From NCBI GenBank assembly GCA_963775825.1, contig CAVZKY010000069.1:11854-75853 (forward strand): DNA of 64,000 nt, written 5' to 3'. How positions within the stretch are numbered: the stretch's first letter is position 1; every line of letters begins with the position of its first letter. Source of the stretch: Bog-532 sp963775825. GTDB taxonomy: Bacteria; Actinomycetota; Actinomycetes; Streptosporangiales; Streptosporangiaceae. The notes beneath the pieces are model-generated. The model was not told the DNA's origin, did no database searches, and was given only the letters and a program-made list of their open reading frames with translations. Shown here piece by piece: positions 9,996-19,224 of this stretch. Made by a program: the position numbers and the translations under genes.

Positions 9996-10738
9996 GCGTA
10001 CGACCTCCGCTCATCGGGCGGCGGCACCTTGGTGCCGCGGTACTCGACGGGGATGCCGCCGAGCGGGTAGTCCTTGCGCTGCGGGTGGCCCTTCCAGTCG
10101 TCCGGCATCTCGATCCGGGTGAGCGACGGATGCCCGTCGAAGATGATGCCGAAGAAGTCCCAGGTCTCCCGCTCGTGCCAGTCGAGCGCCGGGTACACGT
10201 CGACCAGCGACGGGATGTGCGGGTCCTCGTCCGGTGCGGTGACCTCCAGCCGGATCCGCCGGTTGTGGGTGATCGACAGCAGGTGGTACACGGCCCGCAG
10301 CTCACGACCGGTCTCCGCCGGGTAGTGCACCCCGGAGACGCCGGTACACAGCTCGTAGGCCAGCCCGGGCTCGTCGCGCAGCTTGGCGGCCACCTCCGGC
10401 AGCCGCTCGCGCCGCACGTGGAAGGTGAGCTCCCCCCGGTCGGCGATGACCCGCTCGACCGCGTCCCCGAAACCGGTGCCGTCCGCCTCCAGCACCCGCG
10501 CGAGCTCATCGGTGACCTCGTCGAAGTACGACCCGTAGGGCCGCGGGGTGGACAGTTCCGGCGGCACCCGGACCAGCAGCCGCCCGTAGCCGGACGTATC
10601 ACCGCTGGTACTGGTGCCGAACATGCCGCGCCGGGCGACGGGCTCGGCGAGGCGCTCATCCCCGGCCCGGGCGGGCAGGTTCGCTTGCTCCTCGGCCGTG
10701 CCGTCGCCGGGCGTCCCGGCGCCGCTGTGCTCGCTCAT
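9992..10738 (-). CDS. nuoC: NADH-quinone oxidoreductase subunit C
   Basis: This is the 30-kDa-type subunit of the complex I connecting module (248 aa). The signature of the C-terminal half, WHERETWDFFGIIFDGHPSL followed by KDYPLGG, is intact. The first ~60 residues are a low-complexity extension typical of actinobacteria. The ATG start overlaps the nuoB stop (ATGA). Confidence 0.96.
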   Translation of the reverse strand: MSEHSGAGTPGDGTAEEQANLPARAGDERLAEPVARRGMFGTSTSGDTSGYGRLLVRVPPELSTPRPYGSYFDEVTDELARVLEADGTGFGDAVERVIADRGELTFHVRRERLPEVAAKLRDEPGLAYELCTGVSGVHYPAETGRELRAVYHLLSITHNRRIRLEVTAPDEDPHIPSLVDVYPALDWHERETWDFFGIIFDGHPSLTRIEMPDDWKGHPQRKDYPLGGIPVEYRGTKVPPPDERRSYA

Positions 10739-11343
10739 TCGTGTGCCTCCGGCTGCACTCCGGAGCTGACCGGATGGCCGCCCAGCAGCGGCTGGACGGG
10801 CAGCACCGACGTCTGCAGCGGCAGCCGGGCCAGCCGCTCATGCTCCAGCTCCTCGATCTGCCGCTCCCGGTTCTTGCCCAGCTTCTCGTTCAGGATCCGG
10901 TCGTGCAGCTTGACGATCGCGTCCAGCAGCATCTCCGGCCGCGGCGGGCAGCCGGGCAGGTAGATGTCGACGGGCACGATATGGTCGCAGCCCTGCACGA
11001 TCGCGTAGTTGTTGAACATCCCGCCGCTGGACGCGCAGACGCCCATCGAGATGACCCACTTGGGGTTGGACATCTGGTCGTAGACCTGCCGCATCACCGG
11101 GGCCATCTTCTGGCTGAGCCGTCCCGCCACGATCATCAGGTCCGCCTGCCGCGGTGTGTTGGACACCCGCTCCATGCCGAACCGGGCCAGGTCGTGGCGC
11201 GGGCCGCCGGTCTGCATCAGCTCGATCGCGCAGCAGGCGAGGCCGAATGTGGCCGGCCAGAGCGAGCTCCGGCGCGCCCACCCGGCGGCCTTCTCGACCG
11301 AGGTCAGCATGATCCCGCTCGGCAGCAGTTCTTCAAGGCCCAT
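10735..11343 (-). CDS. nuoB: NADH-quinone oxidoreductase subunit B
   Basis: This 202-aa subunit carries cluster N2, the last iron-sulfur centre before quinone. The tandem-cysteine motif FGLACCAIELM, then MGVCASSGG and PGCPPRPE, provide the ligands. I start at ATG 11343 (MGLEELLPSG), two bases after the nuoA stop; the ~170 upstream open codons only mirror nuoA and its leader. Confidence 0.97.
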   Translation of the reverse strand: MGLEELLPSGIMLTSVEKAAGWARRSSLWPATFGLACCAIELMQTGGPRHDLARFGMERVSNTPRQADLMIVAGRLSQKMAPVMRQVYDQMSNPKWVISMGVCASSGGMFNNYAIVQGCDHIVPVDIYLPGCPPRPEMLLDAIVKLHDRILNEKLGKNRERQIEELEHERLARLPLQTSVLPVQPLLGGHPVSSGVQPEAHE

Positions 11344-11345
11344 TG

Positions 11346-11705
11346 CTAATCCCAATCCAGGCCGCCGCGCCGCCAGACGTAGGCGTACGCGATCAGCACC
11401 GTGACGACGAACGTAACCATTTCGACGAGGCCGAAGGCCCCGAGCTTCTGAAACGTGACCGCCCACGGGTAGAGGAAGACGATCTCGATGTCGAACAGGA
11501 TGAAGAGCATCGCGGTCAGGTAGTACTTGATCGGGAACCGGCCGCCGCCCGGAGGCTGCGGGGTCGGCTCGATGCCGCTCTCGTACGCCTGCAGCTTGGC
11601 CCGGTTCCACCGCTTCGGGCCGGTCACGGTGCCGATGACGACCGAGAAGACCGCGAACGCGGCCGCCAGGCCACCCAGCACGAGGATGGGCACATATGCA
11701 CTCAT
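11346..11705 (-). CDS. nuoA: NADH-quinone oxidoreductase subunit A
   Basis: This is a small membrane subunit of complex I (119 aa, usual length) with three predicted helices. The conserved loop ESGIEP and the FDIEIVFLYPW segment are diagnostic. It is the first gene of the nuo operon; GGGAG lies 9 nt before the ATG. The 169 bp between it and the upstream reductase gene must hold the nuo promoter if the operon is transcribed independently, but I see no clear -35/-10 pair there. Confidence 0.96.
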   Translation of the reverse strand: MSAYVPILVLGGLAAAFAVFSVVIGTVTGPKRWNRAKLQAYESGIEPTPQPPGGGRFPIKYYLTAMLFILFDIEIVFLYPWAVTFQKLGAFGLVEMVTFVVTVLIAYAYVWRRGGLDWD

Positions 11706-11874
11706 GAGGCCCCGCTCCCTCTCTGCGATTTCCGGTGGCGCCGCGACCGGTCATCACGCGGGCCGCGTGCACGTGAGGCGGGGCGATCATCGCGCGCGCC
11801 ACGTCCCGCCGCGGCGTGTGCGGCCGGGATTTCGATCCTAGGCACGGTATCCACATTCGCTTCTTCAGGGTTGG

Positions 11875-13200
11875 CTAGCGTGTGGGCGCCAGCCTGGTCA
11901 AGGCGTTGATCAGGCGGTCCGACGCGTCGCCGCGCGGATCCGTCAGGTTACCGAGCAGCTTCAGCGCGAAGCGCATCAGCGCCGGGCGTGACATGGCGTG
12001 CCGGGTGGCGAACCTCATCAGGTCGGGCTGGCCGATCGCTTTCACGAACGTCCGCCCGAGAGCGTAGTAGCCGCCGTAGGCATCCGCGAGTACGCGGGGG
12101 TAGCTATTCAGCACCTTTTCGGCGCCGGGCCATGTCGGCTCGGCCAGGGCCTGCGTTACGATCCGCGCCGCCAGCTCCCCGGATTCCATCGCGTAGGCGA
12201 TGCCCTCGCCGTTGAAGGGGTTGATCATGCCGGCCGCGTCACCCACCAGGACCAGGCCCCGGGAGTATTGCGGCGTCCGGTTGAAGGCCATCGGGAGCGC
12301 GGCGCCGCGCACCGGCCCGACGCGGTTGTCCTCGGTGAATCCCCATTCCGGCGGCATGCCGGCCAGCCAGCGGTGCAGCAGCCCGTGATAATCGGTGTTG
12401 CCGAACGCCGCGGACGTGTTCAGCAGTCCCAGCCCGATGTTGCTCGTGCCGTCGCCCATACCGAAGATCCAGCCGTAGCCGGGCAGCTGCCGGTCGCCGT
12501 CCCACAGATCGAGCCAGGACTCCAGGTAGTCGTCTTCGTGCCGGGGGCTGGTGTAGTAGGCCCGGACGGCCACGCCGATCGGGCGGTCGTCCCGCTTGCG
12601 CAGGCCCATCGAGACCGACAGCCGGGAGGAGTTCCCGTCCGCGGCGATGACCAGGCGGCCGCGGTAGACCCGCTCCGCCCCGGCGTCGCTGCTGTCGGCC
12701 CTCTTGCCGCCCGCAGGCCGGGCGGTCACCCCGGTGATCTGGCCGGTCCGCTCGTCGACGACGGGGCCGGTCACGTTGACGCCCTCGATCAGCTTCGCCC
12801 CGGCGCGGGTGGCGCGCTGGGCCAGCCGCTGATCGAAGTCCAGCCGGGTGCGGACCAGGCCGTACCCGGGGTAACTGGTCAAGTCCGGCCAGGGCAGCTC
12901 GAGCCGCATCCCCGCGCCGACGACGCGCAGGCCCTTGTTGGGCAGCCAGCCGTCGTCCGCACTGATCGGCACCCCCATGGCCACCAGCGCCTTGACCGCC
13001 CGGGGCGTGAGGCCGTCGCCGCACACCTTCTCCCGCGGGAAGTGGCTCTTTTCCAGCAGCAGCACGTCGAGCCCCGCGTTGGCGAGGTAATAAGCGGTCG
13101 TCGACCCGGAGGGGCCGGCGCCAACAACGATGACATCCGCCTCATCGGCGGCAGGCCGTGCGGGCGCCGCCGCAGCGGCGGGGGAAACGTGCTCGGTCAC
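11875..13200 (-). CDS. Geranylgeranyl reductase family FAD-dependent oxidoreductase (menaquinone side-chain reductase candidate)
   Basis: This flavoprotein (441 aa) has an N-terminal Rossmann FAD site VIVVGAGPSGSTTAYYLANA, the CGDGLTPRAV segment and the C-terminal GDAAGMINPFNGEGI motif of the geranylgeranyl reductase/MenJ family. Such enzymes saturate isoprenoid double bonds. Its position between menG and nuoA in the same orientation suggests that it reduces the menaquinone side chain used by complex I; that assignment is inferred from context. It starts at GTG 13200, 55 nt after the menG stop. Confidence 0.88.
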   Translation of the reverse strand: MTEHVSPAAAAAPARPAADEADVIVVGAGPSGSTTAYYLANAGLDVLLLEKSHFPREKVCGDGLTPRAVKALVAMGVPISADDGWLPNKGLRVVGAGMRLELPWPDLTSYPGYGLVRTRLDFDQRLAQRATRAGAKLIEGVNVTGPVVDERTGQITGVTARPAGGKRADSSDAGAERVYRGRLVIAADGNSSRLSVSMGLRKRDDRPIGVAVRAYYTSPRHEDDYLESWLDLWDGDRQLPGYGWIFGMGDGTSNIGLGLLNTSAAFGNTDYHGLLHRWLAGMPPEWGFTEDNRVGPVRGAALPMAFNRTPQYSRGLVLVGDAAGMINPFNGEGIAYAMESGELAARIVTQALAEPTWPGAEKVLNSYPRVLADAYGGYYALGRTFVKAIGQPDLMRFATRHAMSRPALMRFALKLLGNLTDPRGDASDRLINALTRLAPTR

Positions 13201-13255
13201 GTGTCCGTTCCTGACGTTGACTTGTGAAGCCCTTCACAAGTTCTTTGCCGATAGT

Positions 13256-14020
13256 TTAAGCCCGGCCACCGGTGGGCATGTCGCCGGCCCGGTCAGCGCG
13301 GCCCCCCTCCGCAGGGCGGCGGGCGGCGTGTACGGCGACAATACCGAAGGTCAGGTCCCGCCACTTCACCGCCGACCAGCCTGCGCCGAGCATCAGCCGG
13401 GCCAGCCCCTGCTGATCAGGCCAGTCGACGATCGACTCGGCCAGGTACTCATAGGCCGCCGGGTTGCGCGCGGCGCGCCGGGCGATCGCGGGCAGCGCCC
13501 GGGCCAGGTAGCGCTCGTAGGCCACCCGCAGTGGCCACAGCTTAAGCCGGGAAAACTCGCAGATGACCAGGCGGCCGCCGGGCTTGGTGACCCGGAACAT
13601 CTCGCCGAGGGCCTGGCCGGGGTCGACCACGTTGCGCAGGCCGAACGAGATCGTCACGGCGTTGAACGCCCCGTCGCGGAAGGGCAGCCGGAGCGCGTCA
13701 CCGGCCACGAACGCGGGCCGCGGCCCCGCCGCGGCGGACCGGACGCGGCGCAGCCCGGCCCGGAGCATGCCGATGGAGAAGTCGCACGCGACGCACTCGG
13801 CACCGTCCGCGCCGAAGGTGACGGTCGAGGTCCCGGTCCCGGCGGCCAGATCCAGGATCCGCTCACCGGCCCGGGCGGCCACGGCACGGGCCACCACGCG
13901 CCGCCAGAACCGGACCTGGCCGACCGAAAGCAGGTCGTTGAGCAGGTCGTAACGCCCGGCGAGCTCGTCGAACATCGCTGCGACTTCACCGGGCCGCTTG
14001 TCCAGATCGGCGCGGGCCAT
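13256..14020 (-). CDS. menG: Demethylmenaquinone methyltransferase
   Basis: This is the SAM-dependent C-methyltransferase that catalyses the last step of menaquinone synthesis (UbiE/COQ5 family, 254 aa). The SAM motif LDLAAGTGTSTVTF, the ACDFSIGML segment and the family signature ISFGLRNVVDPGQAL are present. It heads the cluster menG - reductase - nuo, which links quinone finishing to quinone use. Confidence 0.93.
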   Translation of the reverse strand: MARADLDKRPGEVAAMFDELAGRYDLLNDLLSVGQVRFWRRVVARAVAARAGERILDLAAGTGTSTVTFGADGAECVACDFSIGMLRAGLRRVRSAAAGPRPAFVAGDALRLPFRDGAFNAVTISFGLRNVVDPGQALGEMFRVTKPGGRLVICEFSRLKLWPLRVAYERYLARALPAIARRAARNPAAYEYLAESIVDWPDQQGLARLMLGAGWSAVKWRDLTFGIVAVHAARRPAEGGRADRAGDMPTGGRA

Positions 14021-14049
14021 GCCCCCCAGCCTGGCACAACCCCGCCCGT

Positions 14050-14479
14050 GCTTCAGACGCAGCCACGGGCTACGGACCGGCTGCCTACGGCGAGGCGTTC
14101 GTTACGGCCCAGCGACCCCGGGCGGACGCCGTCCGGGGGGACGACCCCCTGGACCCCCCGCAGCCCGCGGTGGTGCAGACCGTGGCACCGGTCACTCGCC
14201 CGGGCCTGCGGCCCGGGACTCGCTGGGCCGGTCAGGAAATGCCGCCGTAACCCGTGCCAGGTCACCGTTAGATCTCGCCGGTCCTATTGGCGAGAAGCCC
14301 AGCAGGACCTACGGCGAGGCGCTCGTTACCGGCTAGCGAGCCGGGGCCGAAGGCCTCGGCGAGCGCCGGTGTATCGGCGAGAACCGCAATCGGGGTGCGA
14401 AGCACACCGGGGGTTCCGGGGGGTCGCCCCCCGGGCCAACACTGGGGTTCCGGGGGTCGCCCCCCCGGGCCAGCACAGC
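14050..14479. repeat. GC-rich dispersed repeat cluster between cysN and menG
   Basis: No gene is supported here. Segments around 14085-14125 and 14305-14350 read GGCGAGGCG..CGTTAC..GC.AGCGA, the inverse of the tandem unit at 49.75-50.19 kb, and 14190-14240 carries the same element in direct orientation. At 14133-14160 and 14405-14475 lie copies of a second element built on C-run/G-run hairpins (GGGTCGCCCCCCGGGCCA). Both occur again at 39.3, 49.7 and 59.5 kb. Confidence 0.75.
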
Positions 14480-15742
14480 TCACCGAGTGTCGGTGATCAT
14501 GGCCGCGCCCGCGGTGGCGTTGGCCGCCTCGTCGATCAGGATCATGCCGCCGGTCAGCCGGTTCCTGGTGTAGGGGTCGCAGAAGATGGGCTGGGTCAGC
14601 CGCAACGTCACCCGGCCGACCTCATTGAGCCCGAGCTGGCCGGCGCTCTCATCCCGGTGCAGGGTGTTGACGTCGATCCGGTAGTGCAGGTCCTTGACGA
14701 TCGCCTTGACCGTGCGCGAGGTGTGCTTGACGATGAAGCGGCTGCGGGGGGTGAGCGGCTTATCGCTGATCATCCAGCACACCATGGCCTCGACGTCCTG
14801 GGTGACGGTTGGCTTGTTGTGCGGGCGGCAGATCATGTCACCGCGGGAGATGTCCACGTCGTCATCGAGCAGCAGGGTCACCGACATGGGCGGGAACGCT
14901 TCCGGCACCGGCTGGCCCGCGGCTTCGACGGCGCGGACGGTCGTCGTGAAGCCGGACGGCAGGTGCATGACCTCGTCCCCCGGCCGGATCACACCGGCAG
15001 CCATCTCGCCGGCATAGCCCCGGTAGTCGTGCAGTCCGGGGTCGGTAGCCTGGTGCGGCCGGATCACGTACTGGACCGGGAACCGCACGTCGATCAGGTT
15101 CCGGTCGGAAGCGATGTGCACGTGCTCCAGGTGGTGCAGCAGTGACGGCCCGTCGTACCAGGGCATGTTGGCCGAACGCTGGACCACGTTGTCGCCGAGC
15201 AGGGCCGAGATGGGAATGAAGGTCAGGTCGCCGATGTCCAGCTTCGCGGCGAACGCGGAGAACTCGGCGGCGATCCGCTCGAAGACGGCCGCGTCGTAGT
15301 TCACCAGGTCCATCTTGTTGACCGCGAGCACCAGGTGCGGGACCTGGAGCAACGTCGCGAGGAAGGCGTGCCGGCGGCTCTGCTCGGTCAGCCCGTTGCG
15401 TGCGTCGACGAGGACGACGGCCAGGTCAGCGGTGGACGCGCCGGTCACCATGTTGCGCGTGTACTGAACGTGCCCGGGCGTGTCCGCGATGATGAACTTG
15501 CGGCGGGGGGTCGCGAAGTAGCGGTAGGCAACGTCGATCGTGATGCCCTGCTCGCGCTCGGCCCGCAGGCCGTCGGTGAGCAGTGCGAGGTTGGTGTACT
15601 CCTCACCACGGTCCTTGCTGGTCCGCTCCACGGCGGCGAGCTGATCCTCGAAAATCGCCTTGGAGTCGTACAGCAACCGCCCGATAAGCGTGCTCTTGCC
15701 GTCGTCCACCGAACCGGCCGTGGCGAACCGCAGAATGTCCAT
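14480..15742 (-). CDS. cysN: Sulfate adenylyltransferase subunit 1 (GTPase)
   Basis: This GTPase subunit of ATP sulfurylase drives APS formation from sulfate and ATP together with CysD. GSVDDGKSTLIGRLL (P-loop), DTPGHVQYTRNM (G3) and NKMD (G4) are visible, followed by EF-Tu-like domains. At 420 aa it lacks a fused CysC APS kinase domain, so APS is probably reduced directly or the kinase is elsewhere. Its ATG overlaps the cysD TAA by one base. Confidence 0.96.
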   Translation of the reverse strand: MDILRFATAGSVDDGKSTLIGRLLYDSKAIFEDQLAAVERTSKDRGEEYTNLALLTDGLRAEREQGITIDVAYRYFATPRRKFIIADTPGHVQYTRNMVTGASTADLAVVLVDARNGLTEQSRRHAFLATLLQVPHLVLAVNKMDLVNYDAAVFERIAAEFSAFAAKLDIGDLTFIPISALLGDNVVQRSANMPWYDGPSLLHHLEHVHIASDRNLIDVRFPVQYVIRPHQATDPGLHDYRGYAGEMAAGVIRPGDEVMHLPSGFTTTVRAVEAAGQPVPEAFPPMSVTLLLDDDVDISRGDMICRPHNKPTVTQDVEAMVCWMISDKPLTPRSRFIVKHTSRTVKAIVKDLHYRIDVNTLHRDESAGQLGLNEVGRVTLRLTQPIFCDPYTRNRLTGGMILIDEAANATAGAAMITDTR

Positions 15743-16653
15743 TAGAAGTAGCCCTCACGCTTCCGGTCTTCCATGGCCGCCTCGCTGGTGCGGTCGTCGG
15801 CGCGGGTCTGGCCCCGCTCGGTGATCCGCGTCGCCGACACCTCCAAGATGACCGTGGCCATGTCGGGCGCGGTCGACTCGACCGCCCCCGTGCACGTCAT
15901 GTCGCCGACTGTCCGGTACCGGACCACGGCCTCGAACAGCTGCTCGTCCTCGCCCCGGGTCACGTACTGGCTGTCCGCCAGCAGGATCCCGTCCCGCTCG
16001 AAGACCCGGCGGGTATGGGCGAAGTACACCGAGGGCAGCTCCAGCTCTTCCCGTTCGATGTACTGCCAGATGTCGAGCTCGGTCCAGTTGGATAGCGGGA
16101 AGACCCGGATGTGCTCGCCACGGTGGATCCGGGTGTTGTAAAGATTCCACAGCTCGGGCCGCTGATTCTTCGGGTCCCACTGGCCGAAGTCGTCGCGGAA
16201 GGAGAACACCCGCTCCTTGGCGCGCGCCTTCTCCTCATCCCGCCGGGCCCCGCCAAACAGCGCGTCGAACCGGTTGTCCTCGATCGCGTCCAGCAGCGTG
16301 ATGGTCTGCAGCCGGTTCCGGCTCGCCCACCGGCCGGTCTCCTCGCTCACCCGCCCCGCGTCGATGGAATCCTGCACCGAGGCGACGATGAGCCGGACCC
16401 CCAGCTCGGCGACGCGCTTGTCGCGGAACTCGATGACCTCGCTGAAGTTATGCCCGGTGTCGACGTGCATGACCGGAAACGGAATCCGCGCCGGGCGGAA
16501 CGCCTTTTCGGCCAGGGCCAGCATGACCACGGAGTCCTTGCCGCCGGAGAACAGCAGGACCGGCCGCTCGAACTCGGCGGCGACCTCCCGGATCACGTGG
16601 ATCGACTCGGCTTCGAGCACGTCAAGTTGAGAGAGGGTGTAATCGGTGCGCAT
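15742..16653 (-). CDS. cysD: Sulfate adenylyltransferase subunit 2
   Basis: This is the catalytic PP-loop subunit of ATP sulfurylase (303 aa). The PP-motif LLFSGGKDSVVM is near residue 30, and GGARRDEEKARAKER and FPLSNWTELDIWQYI are family signatures. I start at ATG 16653 (MRTDYTLSQLD), matching the usual CysD N-terminus; 39 upstream open codons are not conserved in character. The gene order is cysQ-cysD-cysN. Confidence 0.96.
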   Translation of the reverse strand: MRTDYTLSQLDVLEAESIHVIREVAAEFERPVLLFSGGKDSVVMLALAEKAFRPARIPFPVMHVDTGHNFSEVIEFRDKRVAELGVRLIVASVQDSIDAGRVSEETGRWASRNRLQTITLLDAIEDNRFDALFGGARRDEEKARAKERVFSFRDDFGQWDPKNQRPELWNLYNTRIHRGEHIRVFPLSNWTELDIWQYIEREELELPSVYFAHTRRVFERDGILLADSQYVTRGEDEQLFEAVVRYRTVGDMTCTGAVESTAPDMATVILEVSATRITERGQTRADDRTSEAAMEDRKREGYF

Positions 16654-16720
16654 CAATGGCGTCCAGGGGGCATGAGGGACGGGAAAAGGGCACGGCAGGA
16701 GGCGCCTGGCAGGACGACCG

Positions 16721-17509
16721 TCATCGTTGACCGCCGTCAGCTTCGCTGGCCCGGGCGGCGCTGATCGCATCCAGCAGGCCGCCGGCCAGCGCAGGTATAC
16801 ACACGAGAATATCTGGCATCAGCAGATCGGCCTGATTGTAGGTGAGTTCGCGGCCGTCGATCCGGGAGGCGTGGAACTCTGCGGCCCGGGCCACCGCCAC
16901 CGGGGCCGCCGAATCCCATTCGTACTGGCCGCCGGCGTGCACGTAAGCGTCGGCGTGACCTTGCAGGACGGCCGCCACCTTGGCCCCGGCCGATCCCAGC
17001 GGGACGAGGTCCGCGCCGAGAAGCTCGGCCATGGCCGGCAGGAACGCGGCGGGCCTGCTCCGGCTGACCACGATCCGCGGCCGCCCGGGCGGCGGTCCCG
17101 GCGGCGGAGCGGGCGGCGGGGCCACCGTGCTCAGTACCTCGCCGGCGGCCGGGAGGGCGACCGCGCCGGCGGTGAGGCGCCCCCGGCCTGGCCCGCTGCG
17201 CTCCCACAGGGCGACGTGCACCGCCCAGTCCGTCCGATCGGCGTCGCCGAATTCGCGGGTACCGTCCAACGGATCCACGATCCAGACCCGGTCCGCGGTC
17301 AGCCGGGCCGGGCTGTCGGCGGCTTCCTCGGACAGGACCGAGTCCCCCGGCCGCAGCTGGGCCAGCTCAGCCGCCAGAAACTCGTGCGACAGGCGATCGC
17401 CCGCCTTACGAAGGTCATCCGGCTGGCCGCCCCGGGCGCGCAGGTCAATCAGGCGACGGCCCGCCTCGGCGGCCAGATCATGGGCGAGACGATCGTCGTC
17501 CGTCGCCAT
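16721..17509 (-). CDS. cysQ: 3'(2'),5'-bisphosphate nucleotidase (inositol monophosphatase family)
   Basis: This 262-aa metal-dependent phosphatase probably removes the 3' phosphate of PAP/PAPS, a by-product of sulfate assimilation. The Mg-binding motifs of the family are visible: SEEAADSP, DPLDGTREF and, near the C-terminus, QYEWDSAAPVAVA. A proline-rich loop near residue 130 is unusual. Location directly upstream of cysDN supports CysQ over an inositol phosphatase. Confidence 0.88.
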   Translation of the reverse strand: MATDDDRLAHDLAAEAGRRLIDLRARGGQPDDLRKAGDRLSHEFLAAELAQLRPGDSVLSEEAADSPARLTADRVWIVDPLDGTREFGDADRTDWAVHVALWERSGPGRGRLTAGAVALPAAGEVLSTVAPPPAPPPGPPPGRPRIVVSRSRPAAFLPAMAELLGADLVPLGSAGAKVAAVLQGHADAYVHAGGQYEWDSAAPVAVARAAEFHASRIDGRELTYNQADLLMPDILVCIPALAGGLLDAISAARASEADGGQR

Positions 17510-17637
17510 CGGCGCTCCTTGGCTGCTTCCGGGCGGGAAACCGGTGTGTGGGTGTGCTTGGCAAAGGTAAGCGCCCGGACCACGTTAGTTCTTCCCGCCC
17601 GCACCGAAACAAACGGCCCGGCCGCGCGCCGTGCGTC

Positions 17638-18225
17638 TCAGTCGGCGTGGAAGGTGTTCTGCGCGACGGCCAGGCCCTTGGACAGCAGGGTTTCCACCGC
17701 GTCTGCGCAGCGGTCGAGGAGAAGCGGCAGTTCCTTCCGCTCGGCCGCGGAAAAGTCCCGCAGCACGAACGTGGCGGCGTCCATCCGGCCCGGCGGCCGT
17801 CCGATGCCGAACCGCGCCCGGTAGTACTCGTTCGTGCCGAGCGACTGGGTGATCGAGCGAAGCCCGTTATGGCCGTTGTCACCACCGCCCAGCTTCAGCC
17901 GGATCGCCCCGACCGGGATGTCGAGCTCGTCGTGGATGACCACGATCCGCGCCGGGGGAATCTTGTAGAAGGCGGCCAGGGCGGCCACCGGCCCCCCGGA
18001 CAGGTTCATGTAGGTGCGCGGTTTAGCCAGCGTGACCGGTACTCCGGCGAGCCGCCCCTCGGCGACCTCGTTGCGGGTCCGGTGAGCCTTGAACCGGGCG
18101 CCCATCCGGTCCGCGAGCAGGCCGACCACCAGGTACCCGGCGTTGTGCCGGGTCCCGGCGTATTCCGGGCCCGGGTTGCCGAGCCCGGCGACGAGCCAGC
18201 GTTCTTCTGGCATCGCCGGGCTCAC
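17638..18225 (-). CDS. pth: Peptidyl-tRNA hydrolase
   Basis: This enzyme releases tRNA from peptidyl-tRNA that drops off ribosomes (195 aa, usual length). The N-terminal WLVAGLGNPGPEYAGTRHNA holds the catalytic His, PRTYMNLSGG and DELDIPVG follow, and GGGDNGHNGLRSI is intact. Either GTG 18225 or ATG 18213 could start it. It lies 20 nt after rplY, the usual actinobacterial pairing. Confidence 0.95.
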   Translation of the reverse strand: MSPAMPEERWLVAGLGNPGPEYAGTRHNAGYLVVGLLADRMGARFKAHRTRNEVAEGRLAGVPVTLAKPRTYMNLSGGPVAALAAFYKIPPARIVVIHDELDIPVGAIRLKLGGGDNGHNGLRSITQSLGTNEYYRARFGIGRPPGRMDAATFVLRDFSAAERKELPLLLDRCADAVETLLSKGLAVAQNTFHAD

Positions 18226-18245
18226 ATCGTCCGCAGGCTGACGGG

Positions 18246-18896
18246 TCAGCCTGCGTCGCTCTCGGCGGATTCGTCGGTGCTGACCTCGCCGACCGGCTCA
18301 GGCACTTCAGCGGTCTCGGCGCCCTCACCGGCGATGTCCGCCTCCATCTGCGCCGCGGTCGGCGCAGCGAGCACGTGCACGATCAGCGTGTCCGGGTCGA
18401 CCTGCAGGCTGACGCCACGCGGCAGGGTCAGGTCGCCGGCGTGGATCGAGCTGCCGACCTCCATACCGGTGACATCGACGTCGATACCGTCGGGGATGTT
18501 CGTCGCCTCGGCCTCGACCGGGAGCTGGACGACCTGCTGGTCCAGCAGGCCGTCGGGCGCGATTTCGCCGCTGACCCGGACCGAGATGTCTACGGTGACC
18601 TTTTCACCCCGGCGGACCAGGATCAGGTCGGCGTGCTCGATGAAGCCCCTGATCGGATCGCGCTGGACCGCCTTGGGCAGGGCCAGGCCCGTCACCCCGG
18701 GCACGCCGTCGAGGCGGATCAGGACGTTGGGCGTCTTCAGCGCGAGCATCAGCTCATGCCCGGGCAGCACGACGTGCCGCGTCTCCTCGCCGTGGCCGTA
18801 CAGCACGGCGGGCACCCGGCCCTCACGACGCGTACGCCGGGCGGCGCCCTTGCCAAAGTCGGTGCGCGGCTCGGCGGCGATGCGGACCTCAGGCAC
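18246..18896 (-). CDS. rplY: 50S ribosomal protein L25/general stress protein Ctc
   Basis: This 5S rRNA-binding ribosomal protein of the long Ctc type is 216 aa. FGKGAARRTRREGRVPAVLY, GHELMLALKTPN and PKAVQRDPIRGFIEHADL are conserved, followed by the TL5-like C-terminal domain and an acidic tail. I choose GTG 18896 because GAGGAG lies 8 nt upstream; the GTG at 18905 would overlap that site. It normally follows prs, but here the two are 6.3 kb apart. Confidence 0.93.
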   Translation of the reverse strand: MPEVRIAAEPRTDFGKGAARRTRREGRVPAVLYGHGEETRHVVLPGHELMLALKTPNVLIRLDGVPGVTGLALPKAVQRDPIRGFIEHADLILVRRGEKVTVDISVRVSGEIAPDGLLDQQVVQLPVEAEATNIPDGIDVDVTGMEVGSSIHAGDLTLPRGVSLQVDPDTLIVHVLAAPTAAQMEADIAGEGAETAEVPEPVGEVSTDESAESDAG

Positions 18897-19224
18897 GGTG
18901 GTCACTCCTCATGCGGTGATATTTCTGGATGGCAGCACCGCCCGGTTGTGCTGGGGCGGCTGTTGTGCCGTCCCCTGGCCATGGCCGAGGGGATCCGTGC
19001 GGCCCGCAGAAGCCACGCCGCCGCGAACGGCGGCGCCGACGGTAACGGCCGCGCCTCCGCAGTGTAGCCGAGAACTTCGCGTTCTGGGCGGCCCGGCCTA
19101 GTGGCCGGAGCGCCCGGTGGATCGTTACATCCAGCGGGAGATACCCCATGCCGGTGCCGGAGCATTTGTTTCCCGGAACCGGCACGGGATCAGATAAGAG
19201 GATGGTCTCGCGCCGAGCATCCGC
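18897..19224. other. Intergenic region upstream of rplY
   Basis: I see no supportable gene. It must contain the rplY promoter, because the neighbouring secreted-peptide gene is followed by a hairpin at 19146-19187. Short open frames on both strands have no ribosome site or family features. Confidence 0.5.
19146..19187 (-). terminator. Terminator-like hairpin after the secreted repeat-peptide gene
   Basis: The arms CCATGCCGGTGCCGG and CCGGAACCGGCACGG pair at 13 of 15 positions around a 12-nt loop. It lies 38 nt past the stop of the peptide gene at 19225. No U-run follows, as is common in high-GC actinobacteria. Confidence 0.55.

Noticed and set aside
13130..15145. 671-codon plus-strand open frame opposite cysN, menG and the repeats
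   Set aside because: It spans two genes and a repeat region without a ribosome site or domain.
19081..19185. Short minus-strand ORF upstream of rplY
   Set aside because: Overlaps the rplY start and the terminator-like hairpin; no supporting signals.
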